This document shows positions 1-11,915 of a DNA stretch of 64,000 bases, piece by piece. Within the stretch, counting starts at the first letter, position 1. Each line of letters starts with the position of its first letter. The notes beneath the pieces are model-generated. The model was not told the origin of the DNA, did not search any database, and saw only the letters and a list, made by a program, of their open reading frames with translations. Made by a program: the position numbers and the translations under genes. Location of the stretch: assembly GCA_050084985.1 (NCBI GenBank), contig JBITNC010000002.1, forward strand, positions 35,650,001 through 35,714,000, read 5' to 3'. This stretch comes from Nageia nagi. Lineage: Eukaryota; Pinophyta.

Positions 1-828
1 CACTTAATTCATGTATCAATGCAACAAGGAGTAGATTTAAATTATTCCAAGCATAGAATGAAAAGAAAATAGGATCATATGAGCATAAGAAAGGTATCTT
101 CTCAAATATACAAGGTCAAACATCATTGATTGTAGTACTTGAAAAAGTGGGGTGATAATTGTTGGAGTCTCTACATAAATAATGGAATCTTCCTCAAATC
201 TCATGGTAAATGGGACACTTGAAGATAAAGTGTGCCTCAAACTATGTTTCATTTATAGATTATAAATGATATATATGTTCCTCCTATGAGATGTGGTGAT
301 TAGAATCAATACAAAGATGATGGGAGCATACTCTCATCCACCTTAGAGGGGTACTTAAGTTGTGTGACTAGTGGTATTAGAGATAGAGGCAACAACTTAT
401 GCCATTGACTATTTGGAGGGAATGTTCAACATAGAAGGAACACTTGGGGCTAAAGTGTGAAGAAGGAGATTTCCATGTGATTAGAGTGTACTACTAGTAA
501 ATATTCACTTATACCAACCTATGAGTGTTTGCCTTAGAAGGATGAGGTTTGAGGGTATTAAGAAAAGTGAGCCTAAAGATAAGAAGATAATCAATGGAAA
601 TATAGATATAATTGAGGAGAAAAAAAGTATCAAGGAAGCAAAAACATCAATATCTATATGAACCTATGGAGGTGATGTCCTTTGAGGAGCAAAGGTCTAG
701 GAAAATATACCTTGCACATCCAGAGGTGGAGATCTCTATGGATCCAAGTTTATGAATATAGAGGATGATTTCATAGATGCATTCAAGATAAAGGGAATTT
801 GTTACAAACTCAAGTATAATTCACCAAA
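1..828. other. Unassigned flank of the outer LTR element
   Basis: I see no gene here. The longest ORF (minus, 37-252, 71 codons) has no recognisable domain. The plus strand shows short broken stretches with a coding flavour, possibly old retroelement debris, but no motif I can name. The segment ends at the AGACC target-site duplication of the outer retrotransposon, so it is the left half of that element's insertion target; the right half resumes at 14,338. Confidence 0.5.
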
Positions 829-833
829 AGACC

Positions 834-1832
834 TATAATGTCCCCAATTTTGAGAAACCTTTTTAAAGGAAAAACTTCCTTCACTAGTCTTAAATCATTA
901 ATTTCTAGTTTAGTATGGATGGAGAATCTTCTATCGATCATTTTGATAGGTCATACAACATGGTTTCATCAAAAAATGAGGGAGATGTGGACTTTTTAAG
1001 TTCACCTAGGAAACCAAGATTGTAATATCATAGCTAAGGAAAAGTTGGCTAGGAGAAAGTTATTTTATTCCAAGTCAGATAAGAGTTTAATTATTGGTAA
1101 TTTTAGGGTAAAAGCACCTATAAAAGGAGGAAATATTAACCACTTGAGTATCATCATAATTTGGCATTTGATCATGAATCATATCAAATTTGGGGTTGCT
1201 TCCCTCTCTTCCTTTTAAGGAATAGGGCTTCTCCCTAGCCTAGATGTGGCATATTCACAAAATTACATTCATTTGGAGAGCTTGCACCAACCTTGGAAAA
1301 CCTTATAGCTCTAATGTTAGGATCTTAGATCCATATTGAGACTTACACCTGCCTTGGGAGCCATCTTAGATCTTGCACCATCCTTTAGGAGTATTGGTTG
1401 AGAATTTTGGAGTCTTGGGCTTTTTCCTAGAACTTGTTATAGGCTTGTTACAACCCTATACTTATTCTTGATCATTATTATTGATATTCGGCTCTTATAT
1501 TGCTCTTCGAATGTGAATGAATGTTCTTCTATTACTAGTGTACTATTATCATTTGTTGTGCATGAGGATGTATGTAGATTAGAGTATTTTGGAGGTATAT
1601 TATTTTTATATTATAGATTTACAATTATGCCCTAGTTTGGTTTATTTCACATATTGTATGAGCTTCATCACTGCTATATATTAGATCCTGTTATAGTTTT
1701 TATAATTCATTCTTGAGCACATGTTTGGATGGTTGTTGAGCATTTATAGTTATGCCCTAATTTGTGAATGAATATGGAATTATGTTTAGTAATTGTGCAT
1801 GTTTAGCATAAGCCCTAGAAGGGTACATTACA
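834..1832 (+). repeat. 5' LTR of the outer element
   Basis: This copy matches 13,340-14,332 colinearly over its whole length, with many substitutions and small indels. It starts with TATAATG (a mutated TGTAATG) and ends with GGGTACATTACA. An internal CTATAAAAGGAGG near 1118 is a plausible TATA-type core promoter for the element. Confidence 0.92.
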
Positions 1833-1833
1833 G

Positions 1834-1846
1834 TGGTATTAGAGCT
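1834..1846 (+). other. Primer-binding site of the outer element
   Basis: TGGTATTAGAGCT begins one base after the LTR's terminal CA. It is close to TGGTATCAGAGC, the common plant LTR-retrotransposon PBS complementary to initiator Met-tRNA. Confidence 0.85.
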
Positions 1847-1895
1847 CAACATTTCACTAGCCTATGGATGAATAATTCAATTATATACCTAGGGA

Positions 1896-2714
1896 TTGGA
1901 ATACCTAAGGTTTGTGGTTCAAGTGAGAACTAGGATTTTGAATATCATTGTACCATTAAAAGAGAAAGAGTTGATTGATAAGCTTACTATTGCAAGAGGT
2001 AAACTTGGACTTATATTTCAGCCAAGAGAAACTATTCTTTGTACCTTGAGAAAGATAGAATATTGTCTATACATGATGGACCAACCACATTCACAAATGC
2101 TACAAACAACTATAACTATGTTGGTGAAGGCTTTAGGAAAGCCTAGATGTTTGGGACACACAAATATGGAGGTGAGAATCATGAGTACTTCTTGTTTGAG
2201 CATGATTTTGAGAATTTTTGCACCTAATGCTCCCTATGATGATGATACATTGAGAATGATATTTCAATTATTAGTTAGTAGCTTTGAAAGATTAGGGGAT
2301 GTTGCATATTCTCATTTCCCTATCAGAGGTATCGTACTTGAATAATTTGCAAAAGTTAGAATGGGTTGCATCTTGTTAGATCTAGACATGAATGAATTAG
2401 TTTATGAAATGTTTCATCACTTAATTGATTCAGCTAGAGAATATTATGCTAGTAATGTTATTGAATACATGAGAGATATCATGATTTAGATTATAGAAGA
2501 AATTGATTATATTGACCAACCCCTCTTGTTCATGTTGTTGGAAGTATGGAGGCAAGGCTTAGTTGCTTCTACCACTGCACATGAGCTAGTTAACAATGTT
2601 TTCAAGCAATGCGAGAGGAAGTTGAAATATTTTTTAGGTAATGAGGAGACTAAAGAAGAAGAAGAACCTAAGGTAGAAGAATCTCAATTGGTAATTGTTG
2701 AATTGACACATTAG
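1896..2714 (+). pseudogene. Captured PDS5-like cohesin cofactor fragment (HEAT repeats), decayed
   Basis: About 270 codons read colinearly like the N-terminal HEAT-repeat part of plant PDS5-family proteins, which bind cohesin on chromatin and regulate sister-chromatid cohesion. Conserved landmarks are a leader like EKELIDKLTIARGKL (~2-60), the block APNAPYDDDTLRMIFQLLVS (about 2220-2279), then SSFERLGDV, and after the first stop FAKVRMG..LLDLDMNELVYEMF. Further on, ELVNNVFKQCERKLKYFL fits the next helical repeat. The open stretches are 1896-2345 and 2526-2714. In-frame stops at about 2343 and 2487 break an otherwise continuous reading frame, and no intron interrupts it, so it looks cDNA-derived. 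It begins ~50 bp after the PBS, where gag normally lies. Homology is by recognition, not alignment; the end after 2640 (acidic, Glu-rich) is uncertain. No function is expected from this copy. Confidence 0.75.
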
Positions 2715-4135
2715 GAGGCATGCAAAGAAAAAATATGATTTGGATGATCTTGAAAACAAATTATAAATTGAGGAGGAAGAGACTACATTGCCACATGAGG
2801 TATGTTTAATTAAGTCACAAAATGTTCCCTTTGAAATACATACACCTACACATGTTTAGGATATAGTTAATAAATATGACAAGATTATTGTAAGAAAGCA
2901 TGATTTAGATGAGAGTGTTGAAGTTTTCAAATTAGTTTATGATAATGGATGTTGGTCATAGCTATATTTCCAAACTATGCTTATGAATGGAAATATTCAC
3001 AATAGTTTCTTTGCTTTGTAGTATGCCTTGACATCAACCATTGATAAAGTATACATTGAGCACATCTTTTCAACCAAGAATCATTAACTTGTAGTACTAT
3101 GGGACCTGGGTATTTTGGTGCACAAAGGAAATATGGTTTGCATCATGAGAACCCTCTTGAGGGTTGGAACATCAATGAAGATAATCCAAAAAGGTAGGGT
3201 GGGAATTTTTATAACAATAGTTCTTTATTTCTTAGAGATGTTGACACACAAGAGGATGATGGGGGGCCCCTAAGTGTGTTTAGGGCTACATTTGTGAGGT
3301 TTGTTGAGGCTGCACCTTTGGTGATTTATTGTGTGAAATATTGGGCTGCCATTAGGAGAATGTGTATTGCACTTTATATGTTGTTTGTTGTTACATTTAT
3401 AAAATATGAGATAATAGATTTCATGTTGTTTGAGGTTAGGTTTGGGATGATGATAAGGATTGCATTTTGCATTAAATATGATATTACATGATTATTGCAT
3501 TTTGTTTAACTATTGATCTATCTTCTAGGATGATGATTGGACTTCATAACATGAAAAATGATATTATGTAAGCTAGGGGCAAAAAGTTAGAGGTTGATTG
3601 TTATGTTGAAAGGACAACTTTGGGTTATCAAAATGAGAATTATCTTCTAGGGGTATAAATTAAAAATGAACATGAAAAGGCACTAAAGATGACAACGAAG
3701 AGGAAGGAAAGAGTGTTGGATGGAAAGGATGGGAGCACTTTGGAAAAAGAGGGATTTTATCAAAACAATATGGCTCTTCTTGATCACCAAAAAGGTAAGA
3801 AGCAAAATATTTTTCCATGTATAGCATTACAGGGATATCATGGTTTTGAAAATGTTGTGAGAATGGATTGGTTTTAAGAAAAATATTTTTCCATGTATAG
3901 CATTACAGGGATATCATGGTTCTGAAAATGTTGTGAGAATGGATTGGTTTTATGAGTTTGACAAAGTAAATACACATTTAAATAATAGTATGCACGATTT
4001 CAATTTTAAAAAGTATGTTTTCCAAGATGTGAAGGCAAAGAGGCAGGAAAAGATTTCTTATGATAATATATCATTCATGATAGAAGGTATGATTGATCCT
4101 TGCCAATTTCAAATTCAGTATGCATGGGATATAAT
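2715..4135 (+). other. Outer-element internal region, no recognised domain
   Basis: Several short ORFs (3276-3491, 3689-3877, 3933-4193) show no motif I recognise. The last runs through the junction with the nested element, and its natural continuation lies beyond 12,540. Whether this belongs to the captured gene, another captured gene or the element's own sequence cannot be told here. Confidence 0.4.
3804..3955 (+). repeat. 76-bp tandem duplication
   Basis: A block containing CCATGTATAGCATTACAGGG occurs twice, at about 3815 and 3891, with a 76-bp offset and only one or two differences. The near identity shows it is recent compared with the surrounding decay. It places a stop (TAA) between the copies. 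Confidence 0.9.
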
Positions 4136-4743
4136 TGTTAGAACTATAATTTTATTTAGGGTGTTGTTTAATTATTATGTTTTAGCATATTAAGAATCAC
4201 CTAAAGTTATTTATTAGGTGATAATAAGGTTCATGTATGGTGGGTTGAATAGTATTCTCCACTCAACTTAAAATAGTATTTGTTAGGTGGAATAGTGTCT
4301 CCACTAACAATTAAATGTAATTTTATATTGCAACTTAAGGTTAACTAACCAATTATGGTTAAGTTAGTTAACTACCTAAAGTTAGTTTTAAGTCCTATAA
4401 AAGGAGCTCATATTGTGAAGATTTGTAATAAAAAATGAGCAGTAGATAGAAATATGGTTGTAAGGATGTTAATGTAGATCTTAGTTAGTATGATCTGAAG
4501 CATGCAAGTTATGCTTCATGCTAAGGAGAGTCATGGTTGAGATCTATGAGAGTGTACATTGTTTGAGAGTATAGTGAAAAAGAGACCTAAAGTGGAGTAC
4601 TCCATGAGATGGAGGAACCACTCTACATTTTGCGTTACTATGTGAGAATGCTTCTTGTGTTCTTAGTTTTAAAATTATTGATTGCTATATTACATGGAGG
4701 TCTTGCAAGTGTTCTTGGTTTATGGAATCCTTTAATTCCACCA
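4136..4743 (+). repeat. 5' LTR of the inner element
   Basis: It pairs with 11,928-12,535. It contains CTATAAAAGGAGCTC near 4395, a likely TATA-type promoter, and TAATAAAAAATGAG near 4426, a likely polyadenylation signal region. Confidence 0.93.
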
Positions 4744-4745
4744 AG

Positions 4746-4757
4746 TGGTATCATAGC
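4746..4757 (+). other. Primer-binding site of the inner element
   Basis: TGGTATCATAGC differs by one base from the initiator-Met-tRNA type TGGTATCAGAGC. It begins two bases after the LTR. Confidence 0.85.
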
Positions 4758-5639
4758 TTCCTTGTGGTGTTTTCTCTCAATTGACTACATGGTAATTTTG
4801 AGGTAACTTTCTCAAAATTCAAGGTATATCTATCTCTCATTCTTGTTTTAATTTCTCTTATTTGAAGTTGAATTGAAATATTTCTACTAACATGTTGTAT
4901 TTTGAGGTTATTGAGCTCAAATTTTGAAGTAAAATTATTACATTCATTACATGTTAGTACTTTATGAGATCTAACAATTTAATGGTTAGATGCTAAACAA
5001 TTTTGATGTTTATGCTAACATGCTTTATTTGAGGTTAATAGGCTCAAATTTAAGGTAAAAGACTACCTTAGTTACATGTTAGTAAGTTAGATCTAACATT
5101 GTTCTAGTTAGATACTAAGATTTGGTTTTTTGTTCATAGTCTTTAAAATCTATGCTAAAACTCCTTTTTTAGTTGAATATTATGGTTTATACACATATTT
5201 ATATTTTGCCTATTTGACAATTTAGTTGTTTATAAATAGTGCAAATTTTGTTTTGTGAAAGATTTGATATAAAAATTTAAGATTTGGTCTAAAAATACAT
5301 CAATATAAATTCTTTAAGTATGAAATATTGTACAACTACAAAGGTTAAAGGTTAATTATTATGAATACTTGCATAGTATGTTTTATACACATATTTATGT
5401 TTTTTTACCTTTTTTTATTGTACCAAAAAAAAGGGGGGGATGCCCATTTTAAGTTTGCTTAAAAAAAAGGAGACTGCCTATTCTGTTTATACACAAAATA
5501 TTTTTTGAACAAACATTATTTTTAAATAATATTTTATTTTATAGTTATTTTTAATTAACACGTGTTTAAAAAAACAAATAATATATTTAAAAAATTTAAA
5601 AATTAAATAAATAAAATAAAATTTTGCAGGCTCAACAAG

Positions 5640-5935
5640 CCTGGCGACATGTAGCCATAGAGAGGGGCATGGTCTCCATGTGGGATTGCCACCTCCAGAG
5701 GGAGGTGTAGCCATCCATGTGAGGTTATAACCTCCATAGGGAGGCATCCACGATAGTTGCCACCCTCCCATGAGGGAGGCACCCAAGGCTAGCCATGTAG
5801 GTCACTACCCATCGAGCTAGCTGGTCATTGCCCCGAGAGGAGGTGTATAGTTTGTGTGGGCCGATCGCCTCGAGGGGAGGCACATGACCCTATGTGGGTT
5901 GGCCACCCCTAGGCCCCATTCCTAACCTCCCATGG
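5640..5935. repeat. GC-rich degenerate tandem array with CCTCC/GGAGG palindromes
   Basis: Within strongly AT-rich DNA this ~300 bp block is GC-rich. It repeats a unit of roughly 40-50 bp built of a GTGGGTTGCCACC-like arm and a CCTCC...GGGAGGC palindrome (for example near 5690, 5735, 5765, 5830 and 5870). Each palindrome can fold back. The minus-strand ORF 5487-5786 is a product of this composition and is not called as a gene. Confidence 0.7.
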
Positions 5936-6936
5936 AAACACATGGTGGAAGAATGTAGGCACAAGTTGCAACATTTGTTTTTGCCTGCCTCTCTCTTAAT
6001 AGCGAGCTCTCCACCTTCAAGCCCTCCTCAAAGTTGTTCCTTTGTTCTTACACCAAAATTTTCATGTTAACTCCTTTTGATATGGAGATATTTATTAATG
6101 TTGCCATATTAAAATATTTATCAAAAAAAAATATTATTTAATTCTCCACATGATAGCATTGTTTGACTTGGGTCATTCGTTTATTATGTTTTGTGTATTT
6201 TCTCTCCCTCATGCTAGCTGATTTTTAACTTGGGCTTTCTTTAATTAAAGGCCACATTTATTTGTATTTTTTAATACAAGTAATGCCAAAAGTGAGTCAT
6301 ATCAAATTGCCAAGTCCACAAATAGTTGGTGGAGGATTGAGATGGGGGACATTAAAATATTTTTAATGGAGACTTTACCATGGACATACATCACTAATAG
6401 GCTTTATTTTTTCCACCTCGTGGAGTGGTTGGTTACTAATCTTTTTTAATTTGGCTCATATTTAATTATAGTCACAAATGACTTGTATTTTTCAATAAAG
6501 TGAATTCATTTTTAATGGGCTTTATACTTCAAGGACGTAGGTAAGTTTTATTCTACCACTTAGTTTTGGCTAAAGGTATTTTTCATTATACCACTTTTTG
6601 ATTTATATGTAGGATTTTTTTATTTATTGGTTCACAATGATAGTCTTTTCTCTACATGGGAATTATTATTCTAGTCACACAATAATTTTATTTTTGGGCA
6701 ATATTTACTAAACTTGAGTAAAATAGTAGTTCATTTTATATGCACTTGCAATAATTGTATTTATTTAGCCTGGATCTCTTTCAAAATGCTTATTTATATC
6801 CTCCTAGACACATTTGAAGCCATGTATCATGACGGGGGTGGTACGCCAAGGGTGCTACCCATTGGAACCCTATAAAGGGACTATTAATTACATATTGGAG
6901 GTTTACACCTTTAAGTGGCTAAAAAATAGCAACTAC

Positions 6937-7020
6937 GGGTTCCATCTTGAGGCCCACCACTTTCCATGGGTTCCGTTGTTGAGGCCCACCACTTTGTGTG
7001 GGTTCCTTCTTGGGGAACCT
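6937..7020. repeat. ~32-bp tandem repeat
   Basis: GGGTTCC occurs at about 6937, 6968 and 7001, each followed by a TTGAGGCCCACCACTTT-like segment that is complete in the first two units. It lies inside the inner retrotransposon. Confidence 0.75.
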
Positions 7021-7065
7021 TGTGTAGCTTTTTACAACTCTTCTTCCATATGGCCCCCTTCTTAA

Positions 7066-9075
7066 ATCTCTCATTCTTTCTTGCTTTTGTCCCTATGGGA
7101 TTTTAATTTACAATAATCACACTATTCATTTGATAGTAGTTCCACTATTTGATGAATAGTTTACATTTGTCATGCACATTTTTCTTATCCATTTTTCATG
7201 ATGACAATGAAAAAGGGGGAGAATGCATTCATTATTAAATCCTATGTTATGCTTAAAAATGCTTATACATCAAAAGTAAGTATTTCTTGATTATTTGCAA
7301 TCTTCTTATGCACATTGTGGATACTCCTTGATTACAAATTAAGCAATTATTGATAGCAAAACTAAGCAAAATCATCACCATGATCAAGAGAGTTGGAATT
7401 AGAACTCTCAGGATATGTGATAGGTGAACTGGGTATATTGAACAACGTAACATGAGTGATTGGAGAGAAACAACACCTGATGTCAAAAAATAGGTAGTAC
7501 ACCCATTGATCCCTTCTCGAGTTAGTCACGAAACATAAGTGGACTCCTAATGAAGATCTTATCATCTACTATGAATGTAATGGTATAGGGTAGTAGTACT
7601 CTTGAGAATGCAGCATGGTAGGACTTGCATAATGCAGAAAATAGAAGATAAAAGGTGTCCAAGAATAGTAAAGGATGATATTCCATGTCCATTTCAGGTG
7701 ATATACAAGTGTAATTATGAGGTGTAACTACTTGACATCCTCTAAATGATGGATAAAGTAGATGGCCCATCAATGGAGAATTCGATGACCCTATATGCGA
7801 AATAGGTTTTGTTGCAAAGTAGTCTACAATGTAATGGAAGCACATTGTATGACTTGATCTTGAATGCATTGATAAATAACTTCTTAGGGAAGATCAATGC
7901 AAAGACCTTGAAAAATGGTCCTATCCATAATGAATGAAAAATAGATCTAATCTCTACCAAGGTATCATAAATAAGTGAAAGCGATAGTGATAAAACAGAA
8001 TGAAATGAACTTATAGAATTATAAAAATAACTAGATCATCGATCATAAATGGGAACATCAAAATGGATCAAGCATGGAAGCACAAAGACCAATGTGATAA
8101 TGTACTTGACCATTGATTGATTAATCAAAGATTTGATATAGGACTTGCATACTTTATTAAAAAGCTAAAAAAGATTCCCACTAACAAGCCCAAGTGGGTG
8201 GTGCTTATGATGTGATTAGTGCTCGATATGATGAATGGTCACCAGAATCAAATGAATTAGCATCATCTTCAGATGCACTAAAATTTGATGTGCCCAATCC
8301 TAAAAGATATTGATGTGAAAGAGGCAAAAAATGATAAGAAAAAGAAAATTGATGATGTAAAATATGATGTCCACCTTACCAAGCAACACGAAAAGAGTAC
8401 TTGGATGACCACTGTAGACTATGCTCACAAACTGCCCATGCAATAGTGAGTGGTTCAAAATACTCCTATGGATGTAGGGAAGGCAATCCAATGTAGCGTA
8501 CAAATTGCTAAAGATAGCGATTGAACAAATTAAGACCATTATATGCTACATCCAATCGAGCCAACTAAGCAAATGAAATAATAGGTGAACATGATCATCA
8601 TGATTGAGATGAAAGATCATGCAAATACCATAATAATTATTTGGGTACAATTGAAGAAATACTAGTTGCTATTGCGATAAAACCTCAGAGATGATAAAAG
8701 AGCGATTTTCTAAAGTTGCATGCACGATCTGATGCATTATGTTATCCTAGAGATCACTCGATAGGACATGAAATTGAGAAACATCCATGAAGGATAACTG
8801 AAAAAAAGATTTTAGCTCAAATTGTAAATGCAAGCATCAAATGAAAAGTGAGGATCATTTACGACTATTTATAATGCAAAATATTTGATATGATTAGACT
8901 ATAATAATTGTGAGAACTGGAGATAAGGATTCATTGAACAATGAATCTATGGAGATAAACTATCTCACCTTCCAATCATTTAATTGATTGATGTCATACG
9001 CATCATGTCATGTCAAAATTGCAATAATGATAGTACTACTAAGTTGCATGATGACTAAATAATAATGGTATCATT
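7066..9075. other. Inner-element interior, no recognisable gene
   Basis: Several overlapping minus-strand ORFs (7253-7486, 7522-7869, 7742-7960, 8300-8539) and a broken plus-strand reading with many stops occupy this stretch. None shows a retroviral-type motif or a family I know. I therefore leave them uncalled and record the region as unassigned element sequence. Confidence 0.4.
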
Positions 9076-9720
9076 GTGTTATTTTTCTCTCTCATCTTGA
9101 ATATGAAATGGGATAATTTAATCATGAGTGATAGGTTAATCGTCATGAATCCCACAGAGAATTTTATCACACACATGGGAAGTGCTTTCTTGAATTTTGA
9201 TAAGAAAACAAACCTATGGATAGACTTAGAGAATGCCTACCTTTGCCACGAACTAGCTATGATAAAAATTGAGATGGAGATAATGGTCCATCATTACGAT
9301 ATGATACAAAAAGAAAAAGCACTATGCATATAGTATTACAATGAACTCTTGGTTGAGTGAAATAAATTGCAAGCTAAGAAAAATATATGGAAAATACAAG
9401 TAAAAGCGAATGAGATACAAATTAGGTGTGATGCAAGCAATAGCCACTGTAGGATGCGATGATTAAAAGAAAAGTAGAAGAAAAGGACATCCATGTATGA
9501 GGATATCCTTCGACACTTTGGTATTCGCATTCCAAAGGAAATAGCATTTGAACCTTCTTTGGGTCATGCAGAAGTTGGACCATAATCTCAATCATAGCAA
9601 TTGAATGCTTTGGTATGGAATGGACTTTCCTACATAAAACCCACATGTCCTTTATTCACCAAGTCCCTTTTTGAAGTTGGGTTGGTGAAGTATCTCTCTA
9701 GGGGGAGTATTGGTTGAATT
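9076..9720 (+). pseudogene. Decayed ORF of unknown family in the inner element
   Basis: An 85-codon open stretch (9076-9333) continues in the same frame for about 125 more codons, interrupted by several stops. The composition is charged and helical (for example LENAYLCHELAMIKIEMEIM), like a coiled coil, and it later reads YEDILRHFGIRIPKEIAFEP. The frame fades at the purine tract AGGGGGAG near 9700. It sits where a structural gene of an element could be, but I recognise no capsid, zinc-knuckle or enzyme motif. It could be a very divergent gag or a captured gene. Confidence 0.35.
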
Positions 9721-9816
9721 CTTTATTTGCTATTGTAATATGTATGAGGGCATTGTTGATGACTCATATTCAAAACTTAAACCTAGTTTTTGCATTTTTG
9801 TTGACTTCTTGTATGG

Positions 9817-10800
9817 TTGACTATAAGTATTGGCTTGGTATCTCTGTGATGACTTATAGTGCAAACCAAATCCAAGCACGTTATTTTCAAGAGAAAGTTC
9901 TTGATGAAATAACTATAGCTCTATTCATCTATATTTTTTTTATTTTCATATTGTAAAGTTGGATCCATTTTGATGGATTGTGTCACATTGTTAGATAATA
10001 TAAAACCTAAGCAAATTTTTTGGTTGACTATAAGTATTGGCTTAGCATCTCTATGATGACTTATAGTACAACTTAAAGCTAAGCATCTATATAAAACTCA
10101 AGAAATTTTTTTGGTTGACTATAAGTATTGGCTTGGCATCTCCGTGATTCCTTATAGCAACTCAAACCTAAGCATATTTTTATCTCATTTACTATAAGTA
10201 TTGGCTTGGCATCCACAATGATGACTTATAGTGTAACATGATTTTTTTTTGCTATATAATGTTGATCTTTATGTACACCTTCATGGTTAGTTCGCTCTGT
10301 GTAAGAAAATATTGTACAAGTTTATTACGTTCGTGGTTAATTCACTCCGTGTGAGGAACTATGTTGAGCATCTTGTGTACACCTTCATGATTAGTTTGCT
10401 TTGCATGAGAAACTCTTGGTATAACTTGGTTTCTGCTAGCATCACTATGTGAGGAATTAGTATGTGCATTTTAGCATTGTTTGATTATCCATATGTGGGA
10501 AACCATATGCACTATTTTAGTTATCACTATGAGAAGAATCGATATGTGCATTTTTGCACTATTTACTTATCCATATATGAGGACCTCATATGTGCTTATG
10601 CTCTATTGATCAATACATGTTTTATATACACCTACTTAAGGTTAGTTTGCCTTGCAAGGGAACTATTTTTTTAAAACAATCCATGTACACCTTTGTGGGA
10701 CATTTGCTCTGTGGAGAAACGTATGGTACTCTTTGTTACTTACCACATGTACTTATAAGTATTGGCTTGGCATCTTCGTGATGACTTATTGTGCACTAGT
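9817..10800. repeat. Dispersed hairpin repeat, CTATAAGT...ACTTATAG
   Basis: Five copies (starting near 9821, 10,028, 10,119, 10,192 and 10,751) share CTATAAGTATTGGCTTGGCA and end in a GATGACTTATAG-like arm ~25 bp later. CTATAAGT and ACTTATAG are reverse complements, so each intact copy can form an 8-bp stem with a ~23-nt loop. The last copies have one imperfect arm. Confidence 0.85.
10271..10720. repeat. Diverged ~40-bp interspersed repeat
   Basis: About five related segments near 10,271, 10,320, 10,376, 10,627 and 10,684 follow the pattern TGTACACCTTCATGGTTAG, TTCGCTCTGTG, then a GAGAAAC-like end. They alternate with ATATGTGCATTTT-type segments between 10,460 and 10,610. Confidence 0.6.
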
Positions 10801-10964
10801 GGCCACACTCTTTTTCATTTATACTTCCACAACAATGGAAGATAGATCCATGATGATGGATTGCTTACATGTTATTGATAAAATTTTGAATCCATTTTGA
10901 TTGATTCATGCTACCAAATTTCATCATTTTCCTCTTCACTAGTAGCATGGTTAAGATGGACTTC

Positions 10965-11106
10965 TTGTTATGCATTCTTGACTTACTCTTGGTAAAGTCA
11001 AGCTTATTTATTGTGATGCATTCTTGACTCACTCTTGGTAAAGTCACGCTTATTTATTGTGATGCATTTTTGACTCACTATTGGTAAAGTCAAGTTTATT
11101 TATGGC
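10965..11106. repeat. 46-bp tandem repeat with CTTGACT/AGTCAAG stem
   Basis: Three consecutive units start TGCATTCTTGAC or TGCATTTTTGAC at about 10,971, 11,017 and 11,063. Each contains CTTGACT and AGTCAAG (or a one-base variant) spaced by ~12 bp, which are reverse complements. Confidence 0.85.
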
Positions 11107-11442
11107 ACCTTATGGCTTTATGCATCTTACTATGGTAATTACGATGGCATTTTGTGACTTATGCTATTCTATTTTGCCTTTAAATCTTAATATAGGTGTT
11201 TGTTCAAGTTGGCATTTATTGTGGCATGATTAATGTCCAATTATCACAATGTATTTGTTTGATGAAGTTGTCATCAAAGGGGAGAAAAATGTCATGTCAT
11301 ATTAAATGTGATGACACCCTCATATAACACAAATACAAAAGAAAGAATGATAAAAAGCAAAGAAAAATGAAAATAAAAAAATCAATTTTTTATTTATGCA
11401 TATCAATTGGTTGATAGTGCACATGTCTTGATATATGCACAT

Positions 11443-11573
11443 ATGATATTGTTAAATATCATGTGATGTTGTGCTCATATATGTTCTATTCTTATTGTGC
11501 ACATCTATGTTGATGTTATGATATTTTGATGGTGATACATTTTGTATGCACATATGATATTCTTAAATATCAT
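11443..11573. repeat. Pair of 20-bp perfect hairpins
   Basis: ATGATATT, a 4-bp loop (GTTA or CTTA) and AATATCAT occur at 11,443-11,462 and 11,554-11,573. Both copies are preceded by TGCACAT. Loop variation with stem conservation is visible in only two copies. Confidence 0.85.
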
Positions 11574-11915
11574 AATTGATTACTTGGCATCTGTATATGC
11601 TTTATTATGATCAGTGTATGATAGTATGATTCAATTCATGTTGATATAAATGTATGATGCTTCTAACTGATCTTATCATGAGCTGCTTGTAGCTTGTAGG
11701 TTTCTTTTGATAGTGTAATTTACTTGTGACAACAGCTTTGAGACTTCTTATATCTTGGCACATGGATCTTCAACCTTCTCTCCTTTGTATAAAGTCTTAA
11801 AAGGTCTCCTATCTCTTAAACATTGTAAAGCCTTGTTTGGCTATATGTACACTTTGTAGCCTGAGTAAACACTCTATGTAAAATCATTATTTTTTCTAAT
11901 CATTTCCAAAATAAC

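Noticed and set aside
5487-5786. 99-codon minus ORF rich in Gly/Trp/Pro
   Set aside because: Arises from the GC-rich palindromic array plus AT-rich tail; no family.
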